Source: Myoxocephalus aenaeus (lineage: Eukaryota; Chordata; Actinopteri; Perciformes; Cottidae). From it: DNA of 64,000 nt. The stretch covers positions 5,921,001-5,985,000 of the forward strand of contig JBAMJR010000154.1 in assembly GCA_038501785.1 (NCBI GenBank), written 5' to 3'. A model generated the notes under the pieces. It had not been told where the DNA came from. It was given only the letters and a program-made list of their open reading frames with translations, and made no database searches. Positions 1-14,412 of this stretch are shown piece by piece (position 1 is the first letter of the stretch; each line of letters opens with the position of its first letter). The position numbers and the translations under genes were made by a program.

Positions 1-3000
1 ATTAACTGATATTAGTTCAGTCTTTAAGTTCAGTTTCACATGAAGCAGAGACAGCATGGCACCAGGTAGAGCGCCACCCTGTGGTGAATGCAACATAGGG
101 CCTCATACTGTTTAATTGTTCTGAAAAAAGTATGAAAAAAGACATTGCAGTTAAAGTCTATACTGTGGATACTGCAAAACAAGAAACAACTGCACCAAAC
201 TGTCTGCTGACATCAGAGGGAATACAACCTTTTTAAAAGTGGTTGCATGTTTGTGTTAAGTAGGCAAAGGCTCTAAGAAGCTTGTCTTTGTTCATGAAAC
301 AGCACAGAGATCGTGCAGGCTTCTTTTCCATGGAATAGTGGTGGGTGAGGCAATTGCCTTTTGACCAAATAAAAACAGTGGAAAGTTCATGGTTTTTGTA
401 GACTGAGGGAAAATGTGGTTCACCAGCGCGTTGAGACAATGCACATGTGTGAAGGGTGGGAGGTTGGGGGGGTTTCAAGGCTCGTTCCACACAATGACCA
501 GTTGGTATTGTATGCAATGGTTTTTAATGCCCAGATGTTTTTTTTTGTTTTTTTTTGTTGCCATTTTACATTTCACTCTTTAACTCGGCTGAATAGAGAA
601 TATGCTCACCCCCTAATACGGTGCTGTGAGACTCTTCACCTCAAAAACGAATAGCATGTAAAACCATAGCAGCACTGGGAGATCGCATTTTAATTGGGAC
701 TTTTATATACAAAAATAAAACTTCAAATTGAGTGTGGTTGGATGTTGATGAAACTACGTAATTGCAAGCAGTCTCATTCTCTCTGTAAACTATTGACTCC
801 ATTTTGAAAGTATCTTCTGAAAAATAAGTCAGCAAGTCTATGTTGAGGCCATGGAGGTTATTGGAAAGATATCTGAGGGACCACACTTTGTTGGAATTTG
901 CTAAATCAAATATGGTGCTTTGAAGACTGAAAACATGTTTAAAGCAAATGTTGAATTTTTTGGGGGGTTCATACATCCATACGGCTCAAAATTAAAGTCA
1001 CATGGCTGGCTGCACATGTGCGGAAAGTTTGCAAAAAGAACATAAGTTGGCAAACGAGATCAAGGAGCAGACTTTCAGCTCACCATTGGAAATGGTGACG
1101 CCAGTTTGGATTACCAGAGTGAAAGTATCGTACATTCCCCGTACAAAACCTGCAGCCTGTTTTGGAAGAGCCAAAAGTGTTCAAATGGTATTTAGGGTAA
1201 GGTTTAAGGGATGTGAACATGGAAAAAGGAAGAGAAACAGCAATAGATCATTCACTCCTTTTACAAAAAAAATCACAGCCTGTGCCCACAGTTTGAATCA
1301 TGCCTCTGCATGTGTGTGTGTGAACACTACTCCTCCCAGACGCTGACATAGCTGTAAAACATCTTCAAAGATGCCACTTAGCACCTTACATCAAAGAGTA
1401 TATACACTCAGTCTTTGTGAAACCAGTGGATCACTTCAGTTTGGGAGCAGAGTTGCATTTGTCTCATCATAACCAGGCTTTTGATAGACGTTTTTACCAT
1501 CTCTGAGAGAAACGCACGAGCAGAAAAGTAAAAATCCGGTTCTCCAAATCAACAAATCCTACATGAGGTCACTCTGCCTTCCCAAATTGTTTCCAGTTGT
1601 TGTTGCCACATCACTGACACTGTTTTCTACCAGAGCTGAATCGTCCAAACATGTGAATTCAACCAGGTCCACAGACGGACATGATTGGAAACACATGCTG
1701 CATTTTTGAGCAATGACTTGATTACACGCCTCTTTTCTTCCAGAGTTAAGGGGTCCGGGCTCACCGGATTGTACATTGTCTTGAGTTACACGTTGGAGGA
1801 AGACAACGTTTTTAACCGTCGTCTGAAATGTGGCATCTGGTGGTGAACCTGGAATGACTTTGATGGCACAGACGATGGAGCTGAGAGATTTCCAATGCCG
1901 ATAGTGCCATGTGAGGAGTGGAACTGCGCCATGGGAACTACTTAGAAACCAAATAATTTCAGTCAGCAAAATGGAGGCTTGGGTTGGGGGGGAATCACTT
2001 CCAGATGTTAAAATACTCTCTTTGGCAGTATTTGGAAGATAAAAACGTCTTTGCCTTGAGTTAGTAGGGGAGAATGGTAACTGGCTGATGTAAGACATAA
2101 CGTGTCAATATTGTTTTAGGGGGACTTGAGCATGGATGGATGTGGGACTTACTGGCTGATGGTTTGCCTAAACAGTTAGACTGAACACCTCGGCAGGTTC
2201 AAGTTAAAGTGGCTATTTGTTCAAAAGCTATGCAATTATGGCTCCCCTGACGGGCTTCCTGGCCCTTGATTGGCACTTAGTCACCAATCTGCCCTGTCAT
2301 CCTGTCAGCCTGTCCCTGTGGGAGGATGACAGGACAGAGTCTAAACACACAACGGTTTGGATTCCCTGAGTGCCACAATTATCTTATTTTCATTCTAATT
2401 ATGAATGTGCAAACTAATCATACGACTCTTGCTTGGCCAGCACATTCAAATGTGATGTGTTGATACTGAATGATTAACACAATCACTGGGTTGATATTCA
2501 TGCTGTTTGTTGTATACACTGAACACCATCAATGTAGGGGAAAAAAAGTTCAAAATGAAAGGAAAGCACTTCACTGATTCAACACATAAGGTTATTTTTT
2601 TTTGTCAAAAGAAGTTGGTGGATTTTTCCAAAGTTTGAGAATGATGATGTCATCAATGTTACCTGACCTTGGGCTACAGACTTATACTTTTTGTATTTGG
2701 ACAGAAACTTGAATTGAAAAATTGAAGTGGGCATATGTGAGGCAAGTAGGGTCTGAAGGAAGAGTATATCCTGTTGCATCATGGTACATGTAGGAACAAG
2801 GGTGTTTGTAGCTTGACCCACAGTAAGGATAAAAAAGATATTCTGCTTCAATTTTGACCATTAATGTCTCTCTTGTGGGTTTCCCAAGTTTATTGAAGTG
2901 CAGTACTACATTGTTTAATTTAATTTAAATGTTCATAATAGTAGTGTTGATGTTACAAAGATTTTTTGGTAATTTAGGCAAACATTAGCTCATTTAAAAA

Positions 3001-5299
3001 GCAATATTGGCCATGCCCAAATGCCAGAAAAACAAACATGGCCTTTGAGAAAGCCTGCCGTTGTACAGTGAGTGTTGATACAGCTGGTTGTAGGTTTTCC
3101 AGAAGATCAGGGGGACGTTTACCCTTTGGAGCTTATCCTCTGTGTGTTGGCAGGTCTTAGTGTAATACAGCACTCCCTCTGAACATGTTTTCTATCTCTG
3201 CACCGGTAACTATTTCAAAGGCTGCTGTAATTGCTTTAAATCTTCCAATTTCACGAGATGGTATATGTCCCATCTGGGAACCTCTCTCTCTCTGTGGTCA
3301 ATTGCTTCTGGCCAGGTAATGATTCGGCAAAATCAGATTAAGTTTGATGTTGAGTGATTTTTTTTTTAGTGAAGCAAAGACAAGTGTCATTGTCAGTAGT
3401 CCTGTCACGATAACTACCTTGAGTCATCTTTTGTTGTTTCCACATCCTTTCAAAGACCAATTAACTGTTACGCTCACATTGGTATTGGAATGGGAAACAA
3501 ACCTAAAAAAATATTCTAAACAAATGAAACGTAAATTAAATAAAACCACCCAAACTTAACAATGAAGAAAATGGACTCTTGGACTATATAAATGCACAAT
3601 GTCTGCACAATGCAAAAGTCTCATAATGGTAATAATAAAGTGTTGGTGACAAAGCAGATGTCGAGGTCAGCAAAAATGACCAGGGTCATGTCCAAAGAGA
3701 CAGATAATAGTTGCATAATTTGCTCTAAATGTGATGCCATCTAAACAAGTTACACAACACTGTTTTTTCCCAATGTAATCTTGTCCTGGTAAATTCTTTA
3801 AAATGTGACAATACTGTCTTTCTGCTTCTGAAGCACGACTTGTTTAAATCCCACAACATGGTGACCGTCGGCCATAATTGCAGGTTTTGGTCAGACCAAA
3901 ATTCTAAGTTGTAGCTAGGTTGTGTATATTACAGCTGCAGAGGGTGAACAAGTGGAGATACATGGCGGACGAGAGTTAACAATGTGGTCGAAGTTACAGT
4001 ATGTTCAGGCTCTTAACAACTCGGCGCACGGTTGATCGACTCAACGGTGACATTTTTTGTCATTTTTCTACCCATGTGGTCTTCTTGTAGTGGGCAATCA
4101 CATTACTGCAGTGGGTTAAAAGTAATGACATAAGTCTTCTAGTTAAACAGTGGATTTATTTGACTTCATGTTGATTGTGTATGATGGATGTCTTGACTGA
4201 TTTGGACTACATATTTTGGGACTCCCCTATTCACTGTCACGACTTGCCTTATGTACACCTCATTTCTCCACCAGATCAATGGGAAAAAAGTCTTAGAACA
4301 GAAAGGATCGCTTGCAGAAATCATCATTATAATGAAGGTTCAACGGCCTTATATAGTACAAATAGACTATCTCCAAGGGGCTCATGTTCAGAAGGAAAAG
4401 ATATTAGGTTTAGTCGAGTTCCAACACACATAGTGCTGGAGTCTTTACCGTGCAACACTGCCAGAACTCAGCAGAGGAGAAGATGTTTCTTGAAACGTCG
4501 CCTACTATTAAATTCAGTTTATTTGCAAAGCAGATGCATGAACAGCTTCAGTTCTGTGAAGCACAGAGACAATCAGAAGAGTTCTGAAAAGGAGATTCTA
4601 GGTAATGGATCATGGTCTGTTGCATCAAAATGGGCATTGCTCCTTCAGTTCTCCATATGACAAACTCAAAAGATGTCCAGCGGAGAAGTAAGTCATACAG
4701 TAAAGAGAAGGGTGCATTCTTTTCATACAATGTGAGTCTGTGCTGTCCCTTGCCCACTGGCTGCAATGTCCAGTCAGGGTTTCCCCGAACAGAGTAGGTC
4801 TCACACGGAGCCAGACCAATGACATGTGGAAATGTCTGCTCGTAGCCGGTGACTCATGGCTACCGTTTAACCCCGGACCATTTCACCGAACAGGGAAAAA
4901 AACCTGCTACAGAGAAGTGATGGGCTTTGGAGAGTAACATCAAGCGTCCTTTTACTGCTTTAAAATCCTACTCGAATGAATTAAATAAAATACACGATAT
5001 GCACTTTTGTAAATATACTAGAATTAAAGCAAAGCCACGGGTGTTTTCCTAAAGAAAGAGCATCCTGCAGAATAACCTTGTCATTGCTGTGGGTCATGCC
5101 AGTCTTTATTTACCTGCGCTGAATCAGAGCGGTTAATTATAGGCTTCTAGTCTTGATTTCCATTTAATCTCGTGCCCCCTCTTGTTTCTGAGCCGTTCAC
5201 TGATGTGGGCTGTTATTCAGTGGGTTGAGCTTCAAACATAGGATCCGACCGGAAAGGAGGGAACTTCATTTCATTATAACTTCATATCTATTCAAAGAC

Positions 5300-5470
5300 G
5301 GGGGGGGGGGGGGGGTTAAAGGGGAAGAAAAGCACAGCCCTCAGAGAGGAGGGAGGGGGGTTGAAAGAGAAAGGAGGAGGAAGATGAGGAGAGAGGAAGA
5401 GCATTAGAGCTGGAATCTATAAAGGAGGAGAAAAGGGAGAGGGAAAAAAAAACAAGAGCAAGAATGTGAA
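5300..5470 (+). repeat. 16-G run followed by purine-rich tract
   Basis: A run of 16 G (5300-5315) is followed by about 150 bases that are mostly A and G on the plus strand. Within it the string ctataaagg (5417-5425) resembles a TATA box, but no leader-encoding exon follows, so a promoter cannot be claimed. G runs of this length can form quadruplexes. Confidence 0.6.
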
Positions 5471-6018
5471 AGGGTGTGGAAGACGCTGCAATGGGGGAAG
5501 CCCAGAGGATTGTTTGGTCTTTAGTCTCATTCTCAACCCCCTGCTCATCGCAATACCCTCAAACTCCAACACATTTCCAGAGGAAAAGCATGTGGCTTTT
5601 TTGTTGTTGTTGCCGTTAATGACCATCGTGATTCATGATCAAAAGATAAGACCAACATGAGAATGCAACTTTTTAGTTTTTTTTAAAGATCTTTGAAATC
5701 TTTGAGTGCGAATGCCTGCTTTCTCCTTGTTCCCATAAGCATACAAAATAACAGTTCCCTAAAGACAAGTAATGGGCAAAGGCAAAGGAATTGTGTACTG
5801 CTCAAAACGTAGATGTGTTGCTTTTCTAAGGCTCACCCAGCTGTTGATGACACGTTAAATAAAGTATGCAACTGTTACTGGTAGACGGGAGGAGTTTCAG
5901 CGAATCAACTGCAGCAGATCTGCCAAGACGTAATCCTCTGCTGGCCACTGCTGATATTGTAACAGCGTTCTCAAGGCGCTAGCAGCATCGCTTTGTTGGT
6001 TGATGCAGTTTGCTGTTT

Positions 6019-6084
<66 letters not shown>
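6019..6084. repeat. (TG)n(AG)n microsatellite
   Basis: A compound dinucleotide repeat: about 8 TG units run directly into about 24 AG units. Confidence 0.95.
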
Positions 6085-6085
<1 letters not shown>

Positions 6086-6485
6086 ATCAGCATCGACTAA
6101 CATACACTAACCCGTTTAATGATCAACCAGCTGCTGGTGGAATTTGTTATCAGTGACAGCACGGTTCCATTGTTATTGCAAAGATGGCCAAAATAAACTT
6201 CTTTCCTCTTTTCGAGTACTAAAGTGTGCTTGTTATACTGAGCGGGACATGTTGCAGTTTACAGAATAAACTTGAAAGGATTCACGGACTCGTCGGTCGA
6301 TATTCTCCATCTGCGTACGGGCAAAAAAAAGGTGACAACCGCCGACGGCCGTGGTCCGATGTTCGAGTGAGTTTAACAGATACGACCTTTTCAAAAGCGA
6401 TCCGTGTGGCCGCTGCTTTGCTTGACCTCGGCGACCTCACTGTGCTAGACAGTGCATCGTATCAGTGGCCTTCTGACCTCATTCC

Positions 6486-6493
<8 letters not shown>

Positions 6494-6547
<54 letters not shown>
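6494..6547. repeat. (CT)n microsatellite
   Basis: About 27 uninterrupted CT units, 410 bp from the (AG)n tract at 6019-6084. The two tracts are complementary and could pair as an inverted repeat. Confidence 0.95.
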
Positions 6548-6548
<1 letters not shown>

Positions 6549-9500
6549 AAATTGCAGGCTGCTTCAAACTTCAAGGGCCCCATTCAGCAATAAAGAGAAA
6601 GTGATAAATTCTATGCGTGTCCCTCCGGGGCTTTGGCCCGAAGTGATGTCCCCACAGTAAGGGAGGTGTTGACCCCCTCTTTTCTGTGCTCAGTTATTTT
6701 GCCAGTGTTAACCACGGCTGTCTCTGGCTACTGGCCCGCAGTCACAGCTCAGTTTCTCTTTAAATAAGGATGAGTCTTCCACAACTAGGGACAGTCCCAG
6801 TGGGTTCCCAATCAGTGGAACATGTTTAAGTTACGATCAGCAGACTTTAACCAACGTGTTGACTTTCCAAGCAGTGATAGTAGATGTCTGCGTGGAGTTT
6901 CTAAAACAAACAGTTGATGCAGTTCACCTGGAATTGAGTCAAGGTTTCCATTCCTGAGATGATACTGGGCCAACGCCAGGGTCGAACACGTCTCAAAGTG
7001 TTTGGAGGAATCTTTGGCCTCAGCATCTGCTCACCCACTGTTTGCTTTACAGATTCAGCCTGTGCTTCCAAAAGCCCATCCATAACATTGGCTTTGTGCG
7101 TTTGGGTTTCAGGACTGGATCCCATTTGTGAGATTGCATATCTGTAAATACAATCAACTCACATTACTTTCAAACAAGCATCTTCCAGAAGTGTTTAAAA
7201 AGAAAAAGAAAGAAAACATTTGTTGTGGCATTAAACCCTGCATATGCACGCCCCTTACCATTTATATTCATACCTTAAAACCCCTTAAATGATTACAAAT
7301 ATGTATCAGTATAATTTTCTTTTTCAATGATAGAATGTAAGGGACATGGCATTAAGTTGACCGTAGGTTTAAGGCCTTTTTAAAGGCTGTTTAAGGGGAC
7401 TTGATCCCATTGTGGTACTGATTGCTCAAAGTGGAACTTGTTCTGTTGTTGCAGAGATTATGGGACGTTCAGGGTTAAGAGCTCCAACTAAAATCGTAAA
7501 CATAAATAATGTCAAGCTTTTCACCTCACTCTTTGCAGTCCAGTTGAAAATGTAAATATTTATGGGAAAACATCCTTTGCCCGAAGGGGCTGCGCGTACA
7601 CGATACAGCGTACGCCGGAGTCGTGGCCTCGCGGTTGCATCATTTCTCTGAGCTTTTAGAAAAACAAAATGGAAAAAGAACAGAGCACCAACGGGGGAAG
7701 AAAAAAAAAACAGAGGAGTGTGGAGGAAAAGTCCAAAAAGGGGGATAGTGTGCTTTGATAGGGATAAGGAGGAAGGGAGAAGGATAAGGAGGAAGGGAGG
7801 GAGATTGGAGCGCTTGACGGGGATATGAGAAAAAGCAGGCTAATGCGAGAGGAAAAGTGGGATTTAAAACGAAGCCCTCCGGCAGCCATTCGGTCTGAGG
7901 AGTGGAGGCAGCGTCCTCAAACCGCTGTGGCGCTGAGGTCAGACAAAATGTGGAGGCAATAAATGTCTCTTGCCTTTGGGGTTGGTCCTCACCACGGATT
8001 CAGGACGCCTCATAAAACAACTCAAAGTCCTTCCCAACCCCGGAGAACGGGTGCACGTGTGTATTCCATCAGCGATACGATCGTTAGAAATGTTTCTGAA
8101 TAATTTATTAAGGCCTCTGTTCGACTTTAAGTTGCAACCACATGGCAACTATGTTGTCCGATGAGCGTGATGTTGCCAAATGGTTGATTTAGGGACAAAA
8201 GCCACAAGGCTGCACACGGGGAAATGGTTAGCAAGACATTGTGTTCATCTCCTCAGACTGCGTTCCCCTGCTCACATATTCAAAGTGAAAGAGGGAGAGA
8301 ACAGGTAGACGTCTTTCTGTTGTGCCAGCACCTTCGGCCTGCACTCGGCAAACAGATGTGATGTGATGGGAGTTGGAGACGGCGCGGCTCGCAGTGCCGA
8401 GCATTCGTTTTAATGATTTAAACTGTCGGTCAGCCCAGATGTTTTCTGATTCAGCCCGTGTTTCACCACGCACGTCATTTCATGTGGATCTCTGAGATTA
8501 CTGCCACCACCGTCAAAAGATGACATTTGAAAAGAAAAAAAGAAAAAAAACGCCGCTGTGATATATTTCCAAAAACAGTGTATCCATTTCTCCGGTTAAT
8601 CTACAAATCACGGCGTCAGCAGTTTTCATATGGGTCCACGTCTTTGTTGGAAAGTAGCTCAAATGGAAACTGTTCACAGTGAGGTCTGTGGCTCATCAAC
8701 AGTAACTTGGAGTCGTGTCTTTTGTCTGATGTCTTTTTTTTTTAGGATTTAAATATGAGCAAAAAATGTAATTCAGCTGCATTTTAATTGGGGTTGCGGC
8801 AGATTTTTTAAGACTGATACCCTAAAATCAGTCAATTAGAAAGGGTGTGAGCTTATTTACCGTTAGCATAATACAAGCATTGTATAAAAAAAGGATGATT
8901 ATTATGGTCACATTTCTTTCTTTATTTCTCATTTGAATATTTAATCTATAAATATAAAGTAATCAAATGGATATATTTGCTACTCATTGAGTTTTAATGA
9001 CTGTCTGGAGCACTTCAACCACAGCTGCTTTCCCCGAGGTACACGAGGTAGCCTGAGGAACACCAAGTTTAACTGCTGCATCTCGTCTCCTCCATGGTGT
9101 TGTTTTGTTTGTTTTTTGTGCAATTTGTCATCAGCTTTGAGGTGACTACGTTTAAAATTGAGTCATGATTTCAATGTGCACGCAGCATCACGTAGCCAGC
9201 TGGAGGCAGGTGGGGTACCGCAAGGGGCAACGTAGGGGGAAGAAAGTAAATACAATTTCAGAAGTTACTTTTTTTCTTTTCTTTATGTCGTCATGTATGA
9301 AATAACCCAAAATGAACACTGTAAGCGGAGTGCTTGATTATTATAAGGGAAATGTTTAAACAGCATTTGTATTGGAACGACTCAGTCCCAACCGTTCACA
9401 GTGTATATTGTATGACAGTTTTGATAATCGGACCATTTTTTAAATTTTTCTTCTCAAAGCTGTAATAGTTGTGCTGAACTCTCAGTGGAACAAAGATAAG

Positions 9501-12500
9501 AACATAGATGGCGTGTTGAGATGGATCGTACAGTCCTGATAATGCCTGCACCATTTCACTCTCCATACATCGAAAGTTTGTTGCCATTTTGTCTCCGGCC
9601 ACATCAACATATATTATATTTAATTTCCATTTATTTTTTTAAACACAAAGGCCAGAAACCCTACTCACGCCGCGAGAGCATATTGTGCTGAAAGCAGCTT
9701 TCCCCTGAGATCCTCTGCGTACAGAATCCACAGTTTATTCGTTCACATCTGGCTATGTGCTCAGTTGATGTAAAACACCAGGGCGCTCCGACCTTTTGTA
9801 TATATTAACGCTCTGCTCTGGGAAACTGGAATGTTTGACGTCACCCATTTTCCTTTGCTGCATACCGGCTTTTACTTGTACATGGACCGGTCCAAATGTA
9901 CTGACACAATATGTATAGTTATTGGAACCTGACAATAAGTCTGTGGAGATTAGATGATGATTGTGTGTGTTTCTGCTTTTGCAGTAAACTAAAAGTCTCC
10001 TGCAAACACAAGAAATGTCACTGTGTTTTATGTTTGAATATATGGCCAAGCCCTGACTCAGAAGTGTAATGTTTATTATAGCAAATGCGCATGTTTTTTT
10101 TTTTTGTCTATTAAGACTAAGTGGTCCTCTAAAGGAAAAGTTGGAGGAATGTGCAGCACATTTAGAGTCAGTGTGTGTTATTTAACTTGATCAATGCGTG
10201 CTGGATCCAGCTTGAGAGGATATGAAAACCAAATGTTTTACAATTTACCAGAACTTTTTATGTGCCGGTGAAAATCAGAGCATTAGTATAGCAGCAAACA
10301 ACTATTTGCTATGGAAAAAGAGGATATATGTCTTCCTGAGCAGAGAATGAAGTCCTTCTCCCTCTTGGGTGTGTTGTAACTCAGGCTCCATCCGGCCGTG
10401 TGTGCATTTTAGTGCTTTAGAGCTGATTGCACTGTTAGCACCGTTAGCTGCTAGCCGCTTTAGCTCAGACGTCTCCATGTTGAGAGCCGTGTGGAGGCAA
10501 CAGAAATGCTCTGGATTCGGCATTGAGCACCTCGAAGTATGCTTTACTGTAGATGTTCAAGGTTTAAGAACTAGAACATAAGGGAACGATCTGTTGATGG
10601 TTTAAACACACACACACATGTTTACATTCCACATTTGTTATGATTAAGTACTGCAAAGTATATGTTATTTATTAAACAACCTCTGTACGCGCCATGTGTC
10701 TGCAACATTTGTGATGCAGGATGCAAACATAAAGAGCGGATGTGGTCGCATTGCAGAACCTTCACATTATAAAACTTAAAGGCACAAAAAGAGAGACCAG
10801 AGGAATAATCCACATGAATTCAACACATGACCTTTTCTTGTCTGGAGTAGAGAGTTCTTCATATAAAGTGTAATCTAAGTACATGTCATGTCCGACCAGA
10901 AAAAGATTGTCCCGGTGTTGAACTTTGACCTTGGCAAAAGAAGGTCCGGCCTTCCGTGTTTGCAGAACATTCACTGTTTAGTCGCTTGCGTTTTCATTTT
11001 TTAACATATTGCATTTTCTAACGCTCTCCAATTACAGCAAACTACTCATTTTAGAGCACGCCATGTGTCGCACAGCACACTATTTTATGACTACATGCAC
11101 AAGCTGTAAAAGGCATTTTCCATATGGCATCTAGACCCGTTTGATTGGTACATCAGTAAGAATCTCTCTTTCTGTTCCAATATATCCTGACACTGGCAGT
11201 GGGAGTTTCCTGAGAACAAGTGGCCACATGCATAATCCATCCATTCACTGCTTTATCCCTCGTCTACAGCTAATGTAATTGATCTCAGAAAAGGTTATTT
11301 TGTAGATTTATAGTGTGTCTGTGACTCTGAGAGGCAGATTTAGACTAAAAGGACCAGTTGTGCTTTAATACATACAGCCGTAAGAATGAGCTGACTCCAA
11401 CCCAAGGCCGCAGAAAGCAGTGAGTCAGCCAGCCAGAGAGATAAAGAGGCGAGGAGAGGGGATGAGTAATTTAGCAGGACCTCACCAGCCACGGCTGGAC
11501 GTGGGATGGGAAAAGTGCGTCGTAGCTGTGGTCGCCTCTTTAAAGGAAGGCCCGCTGGAGACGGGGCCTGATGATGGAAAAGCCGAGACATGTAATCAGC
11601 GAGCTACTTATTCATTTCAACTTGTCCTGGCCCGAGCTTCTTACCCCTCCCTCGAGATACAGAGCTTTTGTTTGTGGAAGCCGAGGTGCAGGGCGAGCGT
11701 GTTCAAACCATAGCCTCAATTCAGATTTCCATACAGCAAATCCTCCATGCAGCAGAACATTAAAACAGCCACGAGATGGGGGATATTGGGGTTGATTCAC
11801 TTTGAAGCGAAACCCTGTGTTGACATGATCTCGACCCATTACTACGCAAGGCTTTTGGACTAACATAACTAACTAAAAAAGGCCTCCACTGATGTTTGTG
11901 GAGGTCACTTTGCAGAGGGAAGATTTATGTTTGGCCGGTACACCAGGGGGTTTCAGAGCAGGAAAGAGCAGCTGCGGCAGAGCCACCCCTCAGCAGCTGT
12001 AACTCATTCTCATCTGGACTAGGAATCAGGCCGTACTCCTCACGGTATTAACCAGTCGGTTACTCTCACTGCAGTGAAGAACTGGTTCAGACCAGGACTG
12101 GAAACTAACGTCAGGAGTGGTATGCTTTCGTGAACTGACCATCCAGTGGCATTATCTCTCTGAAGATCGGGGGGCGGGAGTGTGGTCATAAGTTTGGGGG
12201 CCGCACTTGGACCCACTCATCGTTTCTTTTCTTTTTTTTTCGAAAGGAAATGAGAGTTCCAGCTTTCTGTGACTCATTGTTTCCATAAGGTCATTTTCTA
12301 ACCCCTTCCACTTGTGGCTGCCATAGATTCTCCCCAAACACTGCATGTTATGAGTGTTTCCATATCAGCCAAGGAAAATCCATAAATTATCTATTTTTAT
12401 TTTTATTTTTATCTCCTCACATTTACCAGCTACAAGACATTTGTGGCACTGCGGCATTGCCAGGTTCTTCTTCTTGACGTGCACTTCTTGTGGATTCCGT

Positions 12501-12760
12501 GTTATCTGTCTGATGTCTGGTGATGGCCACAGAGGACACAGATGAGTCATATCGAAGAGCTCCAGACTCCCATGTCTCAAAAACCAAGAGGAGGAAACCG
12601 TCTGCCGCAGCTTTTGGCTGACTTGTGGAAAATCAAGCAGTCACCGTCGGAAGGGAGCATGCCTTTTCGCCGTTGTCACGGCTAAACTGTGTTTTTACGG
12701 CGTTTAAAGTGTGGAACCTGCAATGAATTAGCTGAGGAGGGGAAAAAGTGAACGTCTCTT

Positions 12761-12791
12761 TCCTCCTCCTCCTCCTCCTCCTCCTCCTCCT
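12761..12791. repeat. (TCC)n microsatellite
   Basis: About 10 TCC units in the putative intron 1 of col5a2. Confidence 0.9.
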
Positions 12792-14339
12792 GGAGGACCT
12801 CCTTCAGTTCTCAAGGCTTGTGGTGTGTTTTTTGTGTGTTTTTTTAAGACCGATCTAAAAAACCCACTTCTCTTCCAGTAAATTTCAAACTGCCCCAACA
12901 CGCAGCGTTTGAAATACAGGAAAAAATCTCCTTCCAGCTATGTGGCCGACAGCTCGGCCAGACATCCCTGGTGGCGTGGCGCTTTTATGTCTCAGCCGTA
13001 AAAGGCCCTAAAGTTACGCACAGCTTACTCTGCTGTACTCACCTGAATGAGATCCCAACAGATAATGTTTGAGGCTGCAGAAGCAATTTAAAGACATGTT
13101 CACAAGAATTCAAATCCAGTCAGTGTTAAGTACTAAAGCAGAAGAGAACAGCCACGCTTGTTCTTGTGAAACACAAAAAAAGGAGAAAAAAAAATAAGAA
13201 ACCAGATCATTGCAGTAAAAAAAAAAGAAAAAGGTTTCCTTCCAAAAATCAAGGTTTATGGTTAAAACGATTCCAAGCGTCTCCACAAATGAAGAGTGAT
13301 GCACTCTGTGTTCCAGGACGTGCTGTTTTATATTTGGAAAGGCCACAACTGAGACAGTGAGATGTTACTGGCTGTTTAATCACAGGGAATTTCAATGCTG
13401 GACTTGTTGACGGAACAAAGATCTCATGGAACCAAGATGGCTGTAAAAGTGTGCCTTTGAGTTGTAGTTGCAGTATTGATCTTCTCAAATACATAAAGAG
13501 ATAAAGTCTGTGCCGCTATTGTGGTTCGTTTCTGTGTGAGTTCATATGTTCACGTGAGTCAGAGCTATAACTGACCTGTAGTCAGACCCCAATACCAGAC
13601 TAATGAATATATATGGACGATCTACCCAACATTGTGTAAACTTCTTAATGAAGTTCAAACAGAAATGCTGTTGTTTATCGTCATCATTAGGAGTATATTT
13701 AAAGTGTTTCATAAGTCTTGACTTCTTAAACTATATTGCAAGATTGCATTACATATATTTACACTTGATTTTCATGGTACTAGCATTCCTACAATAAGTA
13801 TACATTTCATCATGAAAAAAAAAGAATAATCAAAACTAGTTGGGAAAAAGAAACAGTCTGTACTTTTTGTGTCTGTGTTTCTTCCATGTCATTGTCTGGA
13901 GTATTACCTAAATCATAGCTGTACGCCTACTTGTGTGATTCGATGTAATGAACTAAAGAGTGTCTGATTACATGGTACAGCCTCAGAGCTTGGAGTAATT
14001 CTAGGTATTCATGGGGTCCCAATGATGTCTTGTTGAAGCAAGATTAAATGCAATTTACCAGTCACGCCCTCCATCTATACGTTGGTCTTCTTTGATCTCG
14101 TACCAGGAGACCCTTTGCATCCCACTGTACCTGTTTCATCACATTTTACAGAGGCGGCCCTCCACATTACATCTAGGAATAGTATTTATATTGAGGAGTG
14201 GCTGAAAATATGTTTTTGTTTCATAACCAATCGCTCAAAAACTGAAATGAAAGCAGCTACATGGAATTCAGCCATGATTCTTTAATATTTACACCTTTAT
14301 TTACACCATTTCTATATATTGCCACTGTTAATGAACATG

Positions 14340-14343
<4 letters not shown>

Positions 14344-14410
<67 letters not shown>
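14344..14410. repeat. (TA)n microsatellite
   Basis: About 33 TA units. Palindromic AT tracts of this length often vary in copy number. Confidence 0.95.

Positions 14411-14412
<2 letters not shown>

Noticed and set aside
1559..2098. Open frame of 179 codons on the minus strand
   Set aside because: No family, no leader or domain recognised, stop codon just upstream of the ATG. About one frame this long is expected by chance in 64 kb over six frames.
4175..4660. Open frame of 161 codons on the plus strand
   Set aside because: Composition and content look random, with no domain or splice context.
5417..5660. TATA-like string followed by a leucine-rich frame, considered as col5a2 promoter and exon 1
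   Set aside because: The frame starts with GTG, lacks the signal peptide plus acidic tail of alpha-2(V) exon 1, and no donor joins it in phase to 15921.
6226..6549. 107-codon frame on the plus strand
   Set aside because: Its C-terminal third is translated (CT)n microsatellite; the rest has no homology.
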